Assembly (NCBI GenBank): GCA_021776115.1
Contig: JAJFGN010000007.1
Span: 1 to 64,000 of the forward strand
DNA from: Kiloniellaceae bacterium
GTDB lineage: Bacteria; Pseudomonadota; Alphaproteobacteria; Kiloniellales; J153
Direction of reading: 5' to 3'
Length of the DNA stretch: 64,000 nucleotides
A program made the translations under genes and the position numbers. The notes under the pieces are model-generated. The model made no database searches, was not told where the DNA came from, and saw only the letters and a list, made by a program, of their open reading frames with translations. This document shows, in pieces, positions 53,975-64,000 of this stretch (position 1 is its first letter; every line of letters begins with the position of its first letter).

Positions 53975-54823
53975 GTGACGGACGGCAACACGAGGGATGG
54001 GATGCAGCAAGGCCAAAGTCTCGGCTCGTTGATGGCAGGCAAGCGTGGCCTCATCATGGGAGTCGCCAACGATCGTTCGATCGCTTGGGGTATTGCCGAC
54101 AGGCTGCATCGCCAGGGCGCGGAACTGGCGTTTACTTACCAGGGCGACGCCTTCGAACGGCGCGTGCGGCCCTTGGCGCAATCGCTTGGCTCCGATCTCG
54201 TTCTGCCCTGCGACGTTTCGCGTGAATCGGATATCGACTCGGTTATCGCCACTCTTGGAGAGGCCTGGGGCACCCTGGACTTCGTGGTTCACGCGGTCGC
54301 TTATTCAGACAAGGACGAACTCAAGGGACAATACTTGGATACGACACGCGACAACTTCGCTAAGACCTTGGTTGTCTCCTGTTATTCCTTTACCGCGCTC
54401 GCACGGCGGGCGAGCGCGCTGATGACCGGCGGCGGCAGCTTGATCACGCTGAGTTATCTGGGCGCGAAACGGGTCACGCCTAATTACAATGTGATGGGTA
54501 TCGCCAAGGCGGCCCTGGAAACCAGCGTGCGCTACCTGGCCGCCGATCTGGGCGGGGCAGGCGTCCGGGTCAACGCGATTTCCGCAGGTCCCATGCGTAC
54601 GCTCGCAGGTTCCGCCATCGCCGATGCGCGCTTTGTCTATCGGTGGAACGGGACCCATGCGCCGCTCGGGCGTAACGTCACCCTGGAAGAGGTCGGATCG
54701 GCAGGGCTCTACTTGCTATCCGATCTGTCCGCCGGCGTGACCGGCGAGACGCTGTACGTCGACGGTGGCTACAACACCGTCGGGATACCCTCGCCACGCC
54801 GCCTTGGGCCTGAGCAAAATTAA
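53975..54823 (+). CDS. fabI: Enoyl-ACP reductase [NADH] FabI
   Basis: A 282-residue SDR-type enoyl-ACP reductase completing the elongation cycle. GVANDRSIAWGIADRLHRQGAELAFTYQG is the cofactor region, FVVHAVAYSD the central strand, and TLSYLGAKRVTPNYNVMGIAKAALE includes the active tyrosine and lysine (Y-x6-K). NAISAGPMRTLAGSAI is the substrate loop. The start is GTG at 53975 or ATG at 54002, the latter with GAGGGA upstream; the extra N-terminus is poorly conserved. Confidence 0.96.
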   Translation: MTDGNTRDGMQQGQSLGSLMAGKRGLIMGVANDRSIAWGIADRLHRQGAELAFTYQGDAFERRVRPLAQSLGSDLVLPCDVSRESDIDSVIATLGEAWGTLDFVVHAVAYSDKDELKGQYLDTTRDNFAKTLVVSCYSFTALARRASALMTGGGSLITLSYLGAKRVTPNYNVMGIAKAALETSVRYLAADLGGAGVRVNAISAGPMRTLAGSAIADARFVYRWNGTHAPLGRNVTLEEVGSAGLYLLSDLSAGVTGETLYVDGGYNTVGIPSPRRLGPEQN

Positions 54824-54839
54824 TATCATTAAGCGTTAT

Positions 54840-55574
54840 CTATGTGAGCGCGGCAACCATTGGCCCCGGTGTGTCGGTTATGATGCAATCGACTCCGCGC
54901 GCGATCAGAGCTTTGGCGCGCTTGAGATCGTTGATGGTGAACGCGGCCAAGCCATAGCCGGCGCTTTTAATCTCTTTCACCCTGCGCTTCGAAAGCCAAC
55001 GTCCGGAAACATGGATCGTGCTGCAGTCCAGGGACTTGGCGATGCTGCGCCAGTTGTTAGCTGGGCGGCGCATTAGAAATCCGCGCGGGACTTGCGGGGC
55101 AACACGCTGGGCAGCGGTCAGACCTTCAATGCTAAAGCTGCTGACGAGCGCAGGCGCGCGGTTCAGCGGCCAGCATCTGGCCATGACTTCCGCGGCGGCG
55201 CACCCCGTCGCCTTATCCTTACCCTTGCTAGGCTTGATTTCGACATTGGGAGAGAGCCCCGATTCCAGTAAAAACGCCAGCGCCTCTTCGAGCGTTGGGA
55301 TCGGCTCTCCGGCAAACTTTGGCGCCAACCAAGCGCCGGCCTCAAGCGTACGCAGTTTTGCAAGCGGCGTGTCCGCCATCATCGCCGCGCATCCAGTGGT
55401 TCGCTTTAAACTGTCGTCATGAAATAGGACCGGTACGCCGTCGCCGCTCAACATGACGTCGAATTCAACCCACCGCGCGCCCTGTTCAGCCGCCGTACGC
55501 AGGCTGACAAGGGTGTTTTCCGGGGCTACTCCCGCGGCGCCGCGGTGTCCCATGATGCGTGGCAGTGCGAACAT
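54840..55574 (-). CDS. ugpQ: Glycerophosphodiester phosphodiesterase
   Basis: A 244-residue GDPD-family enzyme that hydrolyses glycerophosphodiesters to sn-glycerol 3-phosphate and an alcohol. MGHRGAAGVAPENT (catalytic His-Arg and metal Glu), WVEFDVMLSGDGVPVLFHDD (metal Glu/Asp and second His) and SPNVEIKPSKGK are the family motifs. There is no signal peptide, so it is cytoplasmic like UgpQ. It converges on fabI. It lies downstream of pnp on the same strand but is cut off by the pnp terminator, so its promoter should lie near 55580-55635. Confidence 0.93.
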   Translation of the reverse strand: MFALPRIMGHRGAAGVAPENTLVSLRTAAEQGARWVEFDVMLSGDGVPVLFHDDSLKRTTGCAAMMADTPLAKLRTLEAGAWLAPKFAGEPIPTLEEALAFLLESGLSPNVEIKPSKGKDKATGCAAAEVMARCWPLNRAPALVSSFSIEGLTAAQRVAPQVPRGFLMRRPANNWRSIAKSLDCSTIHVSGRWLSKRRVKEIKSAGYGLAAFTINDLKRAKALIARGVDCIITDTPGPMVAALT

Positions 55575-55635
55575 GACCGGCCTCGCTTCCGGCGGTTGGC
55601 TTGCCCGGCGATTGGTTTGCAGTGACGCGAGCAAT

Positions 55636-55670
55636 AAAAAGGGCGAATGCGTAAAACGCATTCGCCCAAA
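55636..55670 (-). terminator. Intrinsic terminator of pnp
   Basis: Read on the minus strand: GGGCGAATGCGT, loop TTT, ACGCATTCGCCC, then a run of five T. The 12-bp stem is perfect. It lies about 30 bases after the pnp stop codon. Confidence 0.92.
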
Positions 55671-55695
55671 CTAAGTTCGATTAAGCGGCGCTCCT

Positions 55696-57816
55696 CTAAC
55701 TGGCTTGGGCGGTCGCCTCCAAGTCCTCGCCAGTCTGTTGGTTGACGCGCTTCATCGACAACTTGACCTTACCGCGATCGTCCAGTCCGATAACCTTGAC
55801 GTGGACCGTATCCCCTTCCTTGACAACATCGCCGGTATGCTGGACCCGCTCGGGCGCTAGCTCGCTGATGTGCACTAGGCCATCGCGCGGCCCGAGGAAG
55901 TTCACGAAGGCGCCAAAGTCCATGATCTTCACGACCTTGCCCTTGTAGACCACGCCGACTTCCGGCTCCGCCACGATCGAGCGGATCCAGTCGATCGCCG
56001 CCTGGCCTTGACTTTGGTCAACTGCGGCCACTTTGATCGTGCCATCGTCCTCAATGTCGATCTTAGCCCCGGTGGTCTCGCAGATCTCGCGGATCACTTT
56101 ACCGCCGGTGCCGATCACTTCACGGATTTTGTCTTTTGCGATGTTGATGATCGTAATACGCGGTGCGTTTTCCGATACGCTGTCGCGTGCGCCGGTCAGC
56201 GCGCTGGACATTTCGCCCAAGATGTGGAGGCGCCCATCACGCGCCTGCCGCAGGGCGATCTCCATGATCTCATGGGTGATCGAGGTGATCTTGATATCCA
56301 TTTGAAGCGAGGTTACGCCGGCTTCGGTGCCCGCGACCTTGAAGTCCATGTCGCCCAAATGATCCTCGTCGCCCAGAATGTCCGACAAGACGGCGTAGTC
56401 GTCGCCTTCCTTAATCAGACCCATCGCGATGCCCGCCACCGGCCGCGTGAGCGGCACGCCGGCGTCCATCAACGCGAGCGAAGACCCGCACACCGTAGCC
56501 ATCGAAGACGATCCGTTCGATTCGGTGATTTCGGAGACAATGCGCATGGTATAGGGGAAATCTTCCTTGGCCGGCAGAAGCGGCCGCACGGCACGCCAAG
56601 CCAACTTTCCGTGGCCGATTTCGCGGCGGCCCGGCGAGCGCAGGAAGCTGGCTTCGCCAACCGAATACGGTGGGAAGTTGTAGTGCAGCATGAAGTGCTC
56701 GCGGTACTCGCCTTCCAGCGCGTCGATGATCTGCTCGTCCTGCCCGGTGCCCAGCGTGGTCGTAACCAGAGCCTGGGTCTCGCCGCGCGTGAAGAGCGCC
56801 GATCCATGGGTGAGCGGCAGGACGCCAACTTGGCAGTTGATTTGCCGTACATCCGAGGTCGTGCGGCCGTCAATGCGCTTGCCGGTCTTGAGGATATTGC
56901 CGCGTACGATGTCGCTCTCCAGCGATTTCAGCACGCCCGGCGCGACCGCCAATTCGTCCTCGTTCTCGGCCAGGGCGTCTAGGCCGGCTTCCTTCGCGGC
57001 GCCGACCTTCTCTTGCCGAAGCATTTTGTCCGGCTCTTGATAGGCCTCGGCCAGTTGGGTCCCGATCTGCGCGGCGAGCTTCTCGCGTACAATGGCGACT
57101 TCCGGGGCCGGCTCGGGCACGGCCCAGGGCGTCTTGGCGGCGCGTTCGGCCAATTCGATAATCGCGTCGATCACCGGTTTCATGCCGTCATGGCCGAAAG
57201 CCACCGCGCCAAGCATAATCTCTTCGCTCAGCTCCTTGGCCTCGGATTCGACCATCAGGACACCGTCGCGCGTACCGGCCAAGATTAGATCGAGTTCAGA
57301 TCCCTCAAGGTCTTCGGTGACCGGGTTCAATAGGTAAGCACCGTCCTTGTAGCCGACCCGGCAACCACCGATCGGTCCAAGAAATGGCAGGCCGGAGATG
57401 GTGAGCGCAGCCGAGGCCCCGACCATGGCGACGACGTCCGGATCATTCTCCAGGTCGTGGCAGAGAACCGTACAGATGACCTGAGTCTCGTTACGATAGC
57501 CCTTGGCGAACAGGGGCCGGATCGGGCGGTCGATGAGGCGCGAGGTGAGGGTCTCTTTCTCACTCGGCCGGCCTTCACGCTTAAAGAAGCCACCCGGAAT
57601 CTTGCCGGCGGCAAAGGTTTTTTCCTGATAGTTGACGGTCAGGGGAAAGAAATCGATCCCCTTCTTAGGCTGCCTTTGCCCAACCGCCGTACACAGCACC
57701 ACCGTGTCGCCGTAGGTCGCCAGCACCGCGCCATCGGCCTGCCGGGCCATGCGCCCGGTCTCCAAGGTAAGCTTGCGCCCACCCCAATCTAATTCCTTCT
57801 TAATTACGTCGAACAT
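55696..57816 (-). CDS. pnp: Polynucleotide phosphorylase
   Basis: A 706-residue phosphorolytic 3'-to-5' exoribonuclease of the RNA degradosome. Two RNase PH domains ([47 protein letters not shown]) are separated by a helical linker. The second carries [15 protein letters not shown] domain ([22 protein letters not shown]) and an S1 domain ([33 protein letters not shown]) follow. It lies 254 bases downstream of rpsO, in the usual rpsO-pnp order, with strong hairpins in the leader that may be targets of RNase III autoregulation as known in E. coli. Confidence 0.98.
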   Translation of the reverse strand: MFDVIKKELDWGGRKLTLETGRMARQADGAVLATYGDTVVLCTAVGQRQPKKGIDFFPLTVNYQEKTFAAGKIPGGFFKREGRPSEKETLTSRLIDRPIRPLFAKGYRNETQVICTVLCHDLENDPDVVAMVGASAALTISGLPFLGPIGGCRVGYKDGAYLLNPVTEDLEGSELDLILAGTRDGVLMVESEAKELSEEIMLGAVAFGHDGMKPVIDAIIELAERAAKTPWAVPEPAPEVAIVREKLAAQIGTQLAEAYQEPDKMLRQEKVGAAKEAGLDALAENEDELAVAPGVLKSLESDIVRGNILKTGKRIDGRTTSDVRQINCQVGVLPLTHGSALFTRGETQALVTTTLGTGQDEQIIDALEGEYREHFMLHYNFPPYSVGEASFLRSPGRREIGHGKLAWRAVRPLLPAKEDFPYTMRIVSEITESNGSSSMATVCGSSLALMDAGVPLTRPVAGIAMGLIKEGDDYAVLSDILGDEDHLGDMDFKVAGTEAGVTSLQMDIKITSITHEIMEIALRQARDGRLHILGEMSSALTGARDSVSENAPRITIINIAKDKIREVIGTGGKVIREICETTGAKIDIEDDGTIKVAAVDQSQGQAAIDWIRSIVAEPEVGVVYKGKVVKIMDFGAFVNFLGPRDGLVHISELAPERVQHTGDVVKEGDTVHVKVIGLDDRGKVKLSMKRVNQQTGEDLEATAQAS

Positions 57817-57932
57817 GGTCCGTTCGTCCTTCCAACATGTGGCCGGCAGAAGTTGACCGGACCCGCGTAAGGGGCGCCGCGGCAGGTGTTATACATCCCG
57901 CTACGCCCCTTACGACGGCCCGGCCTAGCCTC

Positions 57933-57960
57933 GGCGCCGCCCCGGCCATGCGGCGGCGCC
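57933..57960 (-). promoter_or_regulatory. Hairpin in the rpsO-pnp intergenic leader
   Basis: GGCGCCGCC and GGCGGCGCC form a perfect 9-bp stem with a 10-base loop. It could be the rpsO terminator/attenuator or the RNase III site used for pnp autoregulation. No U-run follows on the minus strand, so an RNA-processing role is more likely. Confidence 0.55.
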
Positions 57961-58070
57961 GTTCTAAGTGAAATCGAGTTAGCTCGAGCAACGCGGCGTG
58001 CCCTGCCTGCCCGCGGCCAATCGGCGGCGGGCTTCGCGGGGACAATCGCAACCATTGGGCTCAAGCCTCT

Positions 58071-58340
58071 TCAGCGGCGCAAGCCCAGGCGTTGGATAAG
58101 CCCCGTGTAACGGGATGCGTCCTTGCCTTTGACATAGTCAAGCAAGCGCCGCCGCTGTCCGACCATGACCAGCAGGCCACGGCGCGAATGAAAATCCTTT
58201 TTGTGCGTTTGGAGGTGTTCGGTGAGGTTCTTGACCCGCTCCGAGAGGACCGCGACTTGGACCTCCGGCGATCCGGTATCGCCCTCATGAAGCGCGTACT
58301 CACGCATGAGTTCGCTCTTGCGTTCGGCTGTGATCGACAT
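58071..58340 (-). CDS. rpsO: 30S ribosomal protein S15
   Basis: An 89-residue S15 that binds 16S rRNA helices 20-22 early in 30S assembly. The family motif runs through [53 protein letters not shown]-type segments, here complete to the C-terminal LIQRLGLRR. The ATG at 58340 is canonical. It lies between truB and pnp. Confidence 0.98.
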   Translation of the reverse strand: MSITAERKSELMREYALHEGDTGSPEVQVAVLSERVKNLTEHLQTHKKDFHSRRGLLVMVGQRRRLLDYVKGKDASRYTGLIQRLGLRR

Positions 58341-58362
58341 CGTGACTCCATCAACTAGAAGA

Positions 58363-59304
58363 TTAAACGTTAAGGACCCGTACCGGGTGAATATCGCCTG
58401 CCTCATAGCGCGCCAGCGCCACGGGTTTGCCTCCGGAGGAGGCATACACGATGGCGCCATTGGTGAAGTCGCGAATGCGCTCCCGATTGGCGCGGGCCAG
58501 CATGGATACCGCTTGGCCACGCCGCAGACAATTCGCCTCGGTTTCCGTCAAGGCCAGGGCCGGGATGTCGTCCAGCGCCGCCTCGATCGGAAGCACGGCT
58601 CCCGAATCGGCGGCACTATGCCCGAGGGCCTCCAACGACTCCAGAGAAATCGCATGGGCTTCGCCGAAGGGTCCGACGGTGCTTCGCCGCAACGCCACGA
58701 CGTGAGCGCAGGTACCCAAGGCACGGCCCAAATCGCGGGCCAGGGCCCTCATGTAGGCGCCTTTGCCGCAAATCGCCTGGAAGGTGGCATAGTCGGGGCC
58801 GCACCGCTCCGGCCCAGGATCTTCCAGCAATTTCAAATCCGTAATCAGAACCCGGCGGGGTTCGAGCACGAAATCCTCCGCCGCCCGGGCCCGGTCATAA
58901 GCCCGTTTGCCGGCCACCTTGATCGCCGAGAAGATGGGCGGTGTTTGCTCGATCGAACCCAGAAACTGGGGCAGGATGGCGCGAATCTCGGTACCGCTGG
59001 GCCGCGTGAGCGATCGTTCGATGACCTCGCCCTCGGCGTCGTCGGTCGCGGTGGCCTCGCCCCAGCGTACGGTGAAGCGATAGGTCTTAACCCCATCCAT
59101 AATGTAGGGCACGGTTTTGGTGGCCTCCCCCATGGCAATGGGAAGCAGGCCGCTGGCCAGGGGATCCAGGGTGCCGCCATGCCCGACCTTGCGGGGCTGG
59201 AACGCCCGGCGCACCCGTCCCACGACCTGGGTCGAGGTTAGCCCGAGCGGCTTGTCGATGACGACCCAGCCGTTGATCGGGTAGCCTTTTTGCCTACGCG
59301 CCAT
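58363..59304 (-). CDS. truB: tRNA pseudouridine(55) synthase TruB
   Basis: A 313-residue pseudouridine synthase acting on U55 in the tRNA T loop. The catalytic aspartate lies in [35 protein letters not shown] is the N-terminal motif, and KAYDRAR-like [10 protein letters not shown] and [15 protein letters not shown] are conserved further on. The C-terminal extension is of PUA type. Its first 11 bases overlap the end of rbfA, so translation is coupled. Confidence 0.97.
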   Translation of the reverse strand: MARRQKGYPINGWVVIDKPLGLTSTQVVGRVRRAFQPRKVGHGGTLDPLASGLLPIAMGEATKTVPYIMDGVKTYRFTVRWGEATATDDAEGEVIERSLTRPSGTEIRAILPQFLGSIEQTPPIFSAIKVAGKRAYDRARAAEDFVLEPRRVLITDLKLLEDPGPERCGPDYATFQAICGKGAYMRALARDLGRALGTCAHVVALRRSTVGPFGEAHAISLESLEALGHSAADSGAVLPIEAALDDIPALALTETEANCLRRGQAVSMLARANRERIRDFTNGAIVYASSGGKPVALARYEAGDIHPVRVLNV

Positions 59305-59740
59305 TATCACTCTCCACGACCCCGGCTTTGGGCTGGTCGGGATCCTCGGCGGCTTCGGTGACCAGGTCACGGCGCACGCTTGGGCGCGCTAGGATATCGT
59401 TCACATGGCTCGCCTCGTCGTACGATCGGTCGGCCTCGAAGACGAGCCGCGGCACATGGCGCAAAGTCATCTCGTGTCCGACCTGACCGCGCAGGAAACT
59501 GGCGGCGCGATTGAGGGCGCTGACCGCAGCCACCATCTCGCCGCCACCCAATGGCACCACGAAGGCCGTGGCATTCTTCATATCGGGGCTAATGCGCACT
59601 TCAGTCACGGTGAAATTTGCTTCGACCAGAATCGGATCGCGCAGCCCTCCGCACGCCAACACGCGCGCGATCACGTGCCGCATTTCCTCGCCGACCCGCA
59701 ATTGACGTTGGCTCGGCGGCCGTTTGGTTCTCGCCGTCAT
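59294..59740 (-). CDS. rbfA: 30S ribosome-binding factor RbfA
   Basis: A 148-residue KH-type assembly factor for the 30S subunit. RQLRVGEEMRHVIARVL at the N-terminus, the VTEVRISPDMKNATAFVVPLGG strand region and LRHVPRLVFEADRSYDEASHVNDIL near the end are typical. The acidic C-terminal tail is of the alphaproteobacterial type. It lies 59 bases downstream of infB and overlaps truB. Confidence 0.96.
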   Translation of the reverse strand: MTARTKRPPSQRQLRVGEEMRHVIARVLACGGLRDPILVEANFTVTEVRISPDMKNATAFVVPLGGGEMVAAVSALNRAASFLRGQVGHEMTLRHVPRLVFEADRSYDEASHVNDILARPSVRRDLVTEAAEDPDQPKAGVVESDNGA

Positions 59741-59799
59741 ATCGCGAAGTCTAGGGCCATGCGTCAGCGGTGCGACACGCCTGCTCCATGCTCAAAGGC

Positions 59800-62408
<2,609 letters not shown>

Positions 62409-62412
<4 letters not shown>

Positions 62413-63146
62413 GTGCGTTCTCTGGCCCCCGCGGGCATCTCGCGCAACCCGCTGAGGCGGGCCGCCTCGTCGCAAAGGCGCCGCGCCAGCGCGCCGCGGT
62501 CCAGTGCAACATGGACAAAGGGTCGATCGCCAAAAGCCTGCCCCAAATCCCCAGCGTCGAGGCAATCAACGACAGGAAGAACAGGAACCCGCGCGCACGC
62601 CATTGTCCGCAACTTGCGCCGGCCGTCCTCAGCCGCGTCGCGCGCCTGTACGAGAACACCCGCAGCGCCACAAGAGATGCGGCCCGCGACCTTTTCGAAG
62701 CCGCCAACCGCGATACCCGCGCGCCGCGCCAATCCAAGTATTTCGATGCACCGCCGCACCAGCAGGCGCTCCACCTGATCGGCAAGGTCAGGCGCCGGAT
62801 GCAACGGCGCCTTCGCAGCCCTTGCAAAAGCATTTCGAGCGCAAGCCGTATGTATCACATCCCGGCGTGCCGACAACCATAAACCGCGCCCCGGCAACTT
62901 CTCGGCGAGGTCGGGAACCACGCGACCGTCGGGCCCGGCGACAAAGCGGACCAGTTCCTTCTTAGATCGTATTTCACCCGATACAATGCAACGGCGCAGA
63001 GACTTTGCCCCGGATTCCGCGCCGCCGGGGTGCATCGGCGCCGCACCTTTGGCCACCGGGTCCTGCGGCTCACGGACACGTCGATCCTCGCCGCGGGACC
63101 GTGAGTCCCGCTGGATCGTTTCGTCGTGGGCCGCCGCAAGCGTCAT
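62409..63146 (-). CDS. ylxR: YlxR/DUF448 RNA-binding protein with L7Ae-like domain
   Basis: A 245-residue nucleic-acid-binding protein. The DUF448 (YlxR) domain is [41 protein letters not shown]-type, near residues 50-95. The C-terminal half ([26 protein letters not shown]...[14 protein letters not shown]) is L7Ae/YlxQ-like, a fusion usual in Alphaproteobacteria. The ATG at 63146 has GGGGAGGAC upstream. It is located between nusA and infB, and overlaps infB by four bases; RNA binding during transcription or translation is the inferred role. Confidence 0.93.
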
Positions 63147-63171
63147 GACCGTCCTCCCCTGGCCCCGGAGC

Positions 63172-64000
63172 CTAGATCCCGGCCGCCGGGCCTTCGCCCG
63201 CACCCTTGCCTTGGCCGGCGTCGCCCTGGCTGGCATCGTTTTGAGTTGCCTCGCCTCCCGCGGCCTCGGAGTCCGGTGCGACGGCTTCTTCATCGTCAAA
63301 CCAATGGGCCCGGGCCGCCATGATGACAGCGTCTGGATCGGCTATGCTGGGGGCTAGGTCACCTAGCATTTCAACCAACTCGTCGCTGGCTAGATCACCC
63401 AAGTCGTCGAGAGTCTTGATCTCGCTCTCGCCCAACTTGACCACGATCTGGGGTGTAAGGCCGGGGAGCTTCGCAAGCTCGTCCGTCACGCCCAGCGCCT
63501 GTCGGCGCTCCTCGTTCTGGCGATCGAGTTCGGCTAGAAAATTGCGCGCCCGCGCCCGCAACTCCTCCGCGACCTCGTCATCGAAGCCCTCGATGCCGGC
63601 CAATTCCGCGACCGGCACAAAAGCGACTTGCTCCAGGGACCCGAAGCCCTCCGCGACCAGCAGGTGCGCGATCACGTCGTCAACGTCGAGCGCCTCAATG
63701 AACATTTGCGAGCGCTGCCGCATCTCTTCCTGACGCCGACGCGATTCCTCCTCCTCGGTCATGATGTCGATGTCCCATCCCGTGAGCATCGAGGCGAGGC
63801 GTACATTCTGGCCGCGCCGGCCGATCGCCAGCGAGAGTTGCTCGTCCGGAACGACGACTTCTATCCGGCCCTGCTCCTCGTCGAGCACGACCTTGGTCAC
63901 CTCCGCGGGCGCCAGCGCATTGACGACGAAGGTAGCGGGATCGCCCGACCAGGGAATGATATCGATCTTCTCACCTTGCAATTCGCTAACAACCGCTTGA
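63172..64000 (-). CDS. nusA: Transcription termination/antitermination protein NusA (C-terminal part)
   Basis: The last 276 or so codons of NusA; the 5' part lies beyond the window edge, and the frame is open to position 64000. Visible are the end of the first KH domain region ([13 protein letters not shown]), the second KH motif ([25 protein letters not shown]), and two C-terminal helix-hairpin-helix NusA repeats ([39 protein letters not shown]-type; [37 protein letters not shown]-type). It ends with an acidic tail. The ylxR gene follows 25 bases downstream. Confidence 0.97.
   Translation of the reverse strand, partial: QAVVSELQGEKIDIIPWSGDPATFVVNALAPAEVTKVVLDEEQGRIEVVVPDEQLSLAIGRRGQNVRLASMLTGWDIDIMTEEEESRRRQEEMRQRSQMFIEALDVDDVIAHLLVAEGFGSLEQVAFVPVAELAGIEGFDDEVAEELRARARNFLAELDRQNEERRQALGVTDELAKLPGLTPQIVVKLGESEIKTLDDLGDLASDELVEMLGDLAPSIADPDAVIMAARAHWFDDEEAVAPDSEAAGGEATQNDASQGDAGQGKGAGEGPAAGI

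Overview
The window is a 64 kb, GC-rich piece of an alphaproteobacterial chromosome, most likely from Rhodospirillales or a relative. That placement is inferred from gene content: an Irr-type Fur regulator with a candidate ICE box next to fabA-fabB-fabI, a hemC-hemD-mitofilin-hemY cluster, aerobic-type cobN/cobW/cobO/cobQ genes under a cobalamin riboswitch, and a nusA-ylxR-infB-rbfA-truB-rpsO-pnp translation/RNA cluster. Most of the window is ordinary housekeeping sequence with dense, often overlapping genes.

Layout. 0-15.5 kb: DUF1203 protein, acetyl-CoA synthetase, an orphan CheY-like/Hpt phosphorelay pair, Rieske and EVE proteins, an MFS carrier, two envelope proteins of unknown role, YciI, gpsA, tsaD (minus strand), then hemC, a hemD that is fused in frame to a mitofilin (Mic60-like) gene, and hemY. 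At 15.65 kb a tRNA-Thr(CGT) opens an accessory stretch of about 11.7 kb that is visibly more AT-rich in its first part. It holds an ART-like protein of unknown role, a two-gene TIR-APAZ plus short prokaryotic Argonaute operon (a SPARTA-type defence system), a fatty acid hydroxylase, a degenerate EAL protein, an OafA/SGNH acyltransferase, a NUDIX gene broken by a 13-bp tandem duplication, and a lipoprotein. Four copies of a dispersed repeat carrying a ridA 3' end remnant lie between these genes.

27.4-39.5 kb: a Bcr/CflA exporter, then a cobalamin riboswitch followed by a beta-propeller protein, an S41-type protease, cobU, cobW, cobN, cobO and cobQ. Several of these overlap by 1-4 bases, which indicates translational coupling. 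Two repeat families invade this cluster; one copy sits in frame inside cobQ. 39.5-51.9 kb: DUF6356, an Lrp regulator, coaBC-dut, rrf2-cysK-moeB, an SDR, dodecin, a D-2-hydroxyacid dehydrogenase, an SH3 protein, arsR-CDF efflux with its operator, and a DUF3501/Fe-S oxidoreductase/rubrerythrin group beside irr. 51.9-64 kb: fabA-fabB-fabI, ugpQ, pnp, rpsO, truB, rbfA, infB, ylxR and the 3' part of nusA.

Most notable: the SPARTA operon next to a tRNA with an uncharacterised ART-like neighbour; the HemD-mitofilin fusion; a pair of exactly 263-bp MITE-like elements whose terminal inverted repeats differ between copies but match within each copy; a palindromic repeat translated inside CobQ; and the NUDIX frameshift. 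No CRISPR array, integrase or intact transposase was found.
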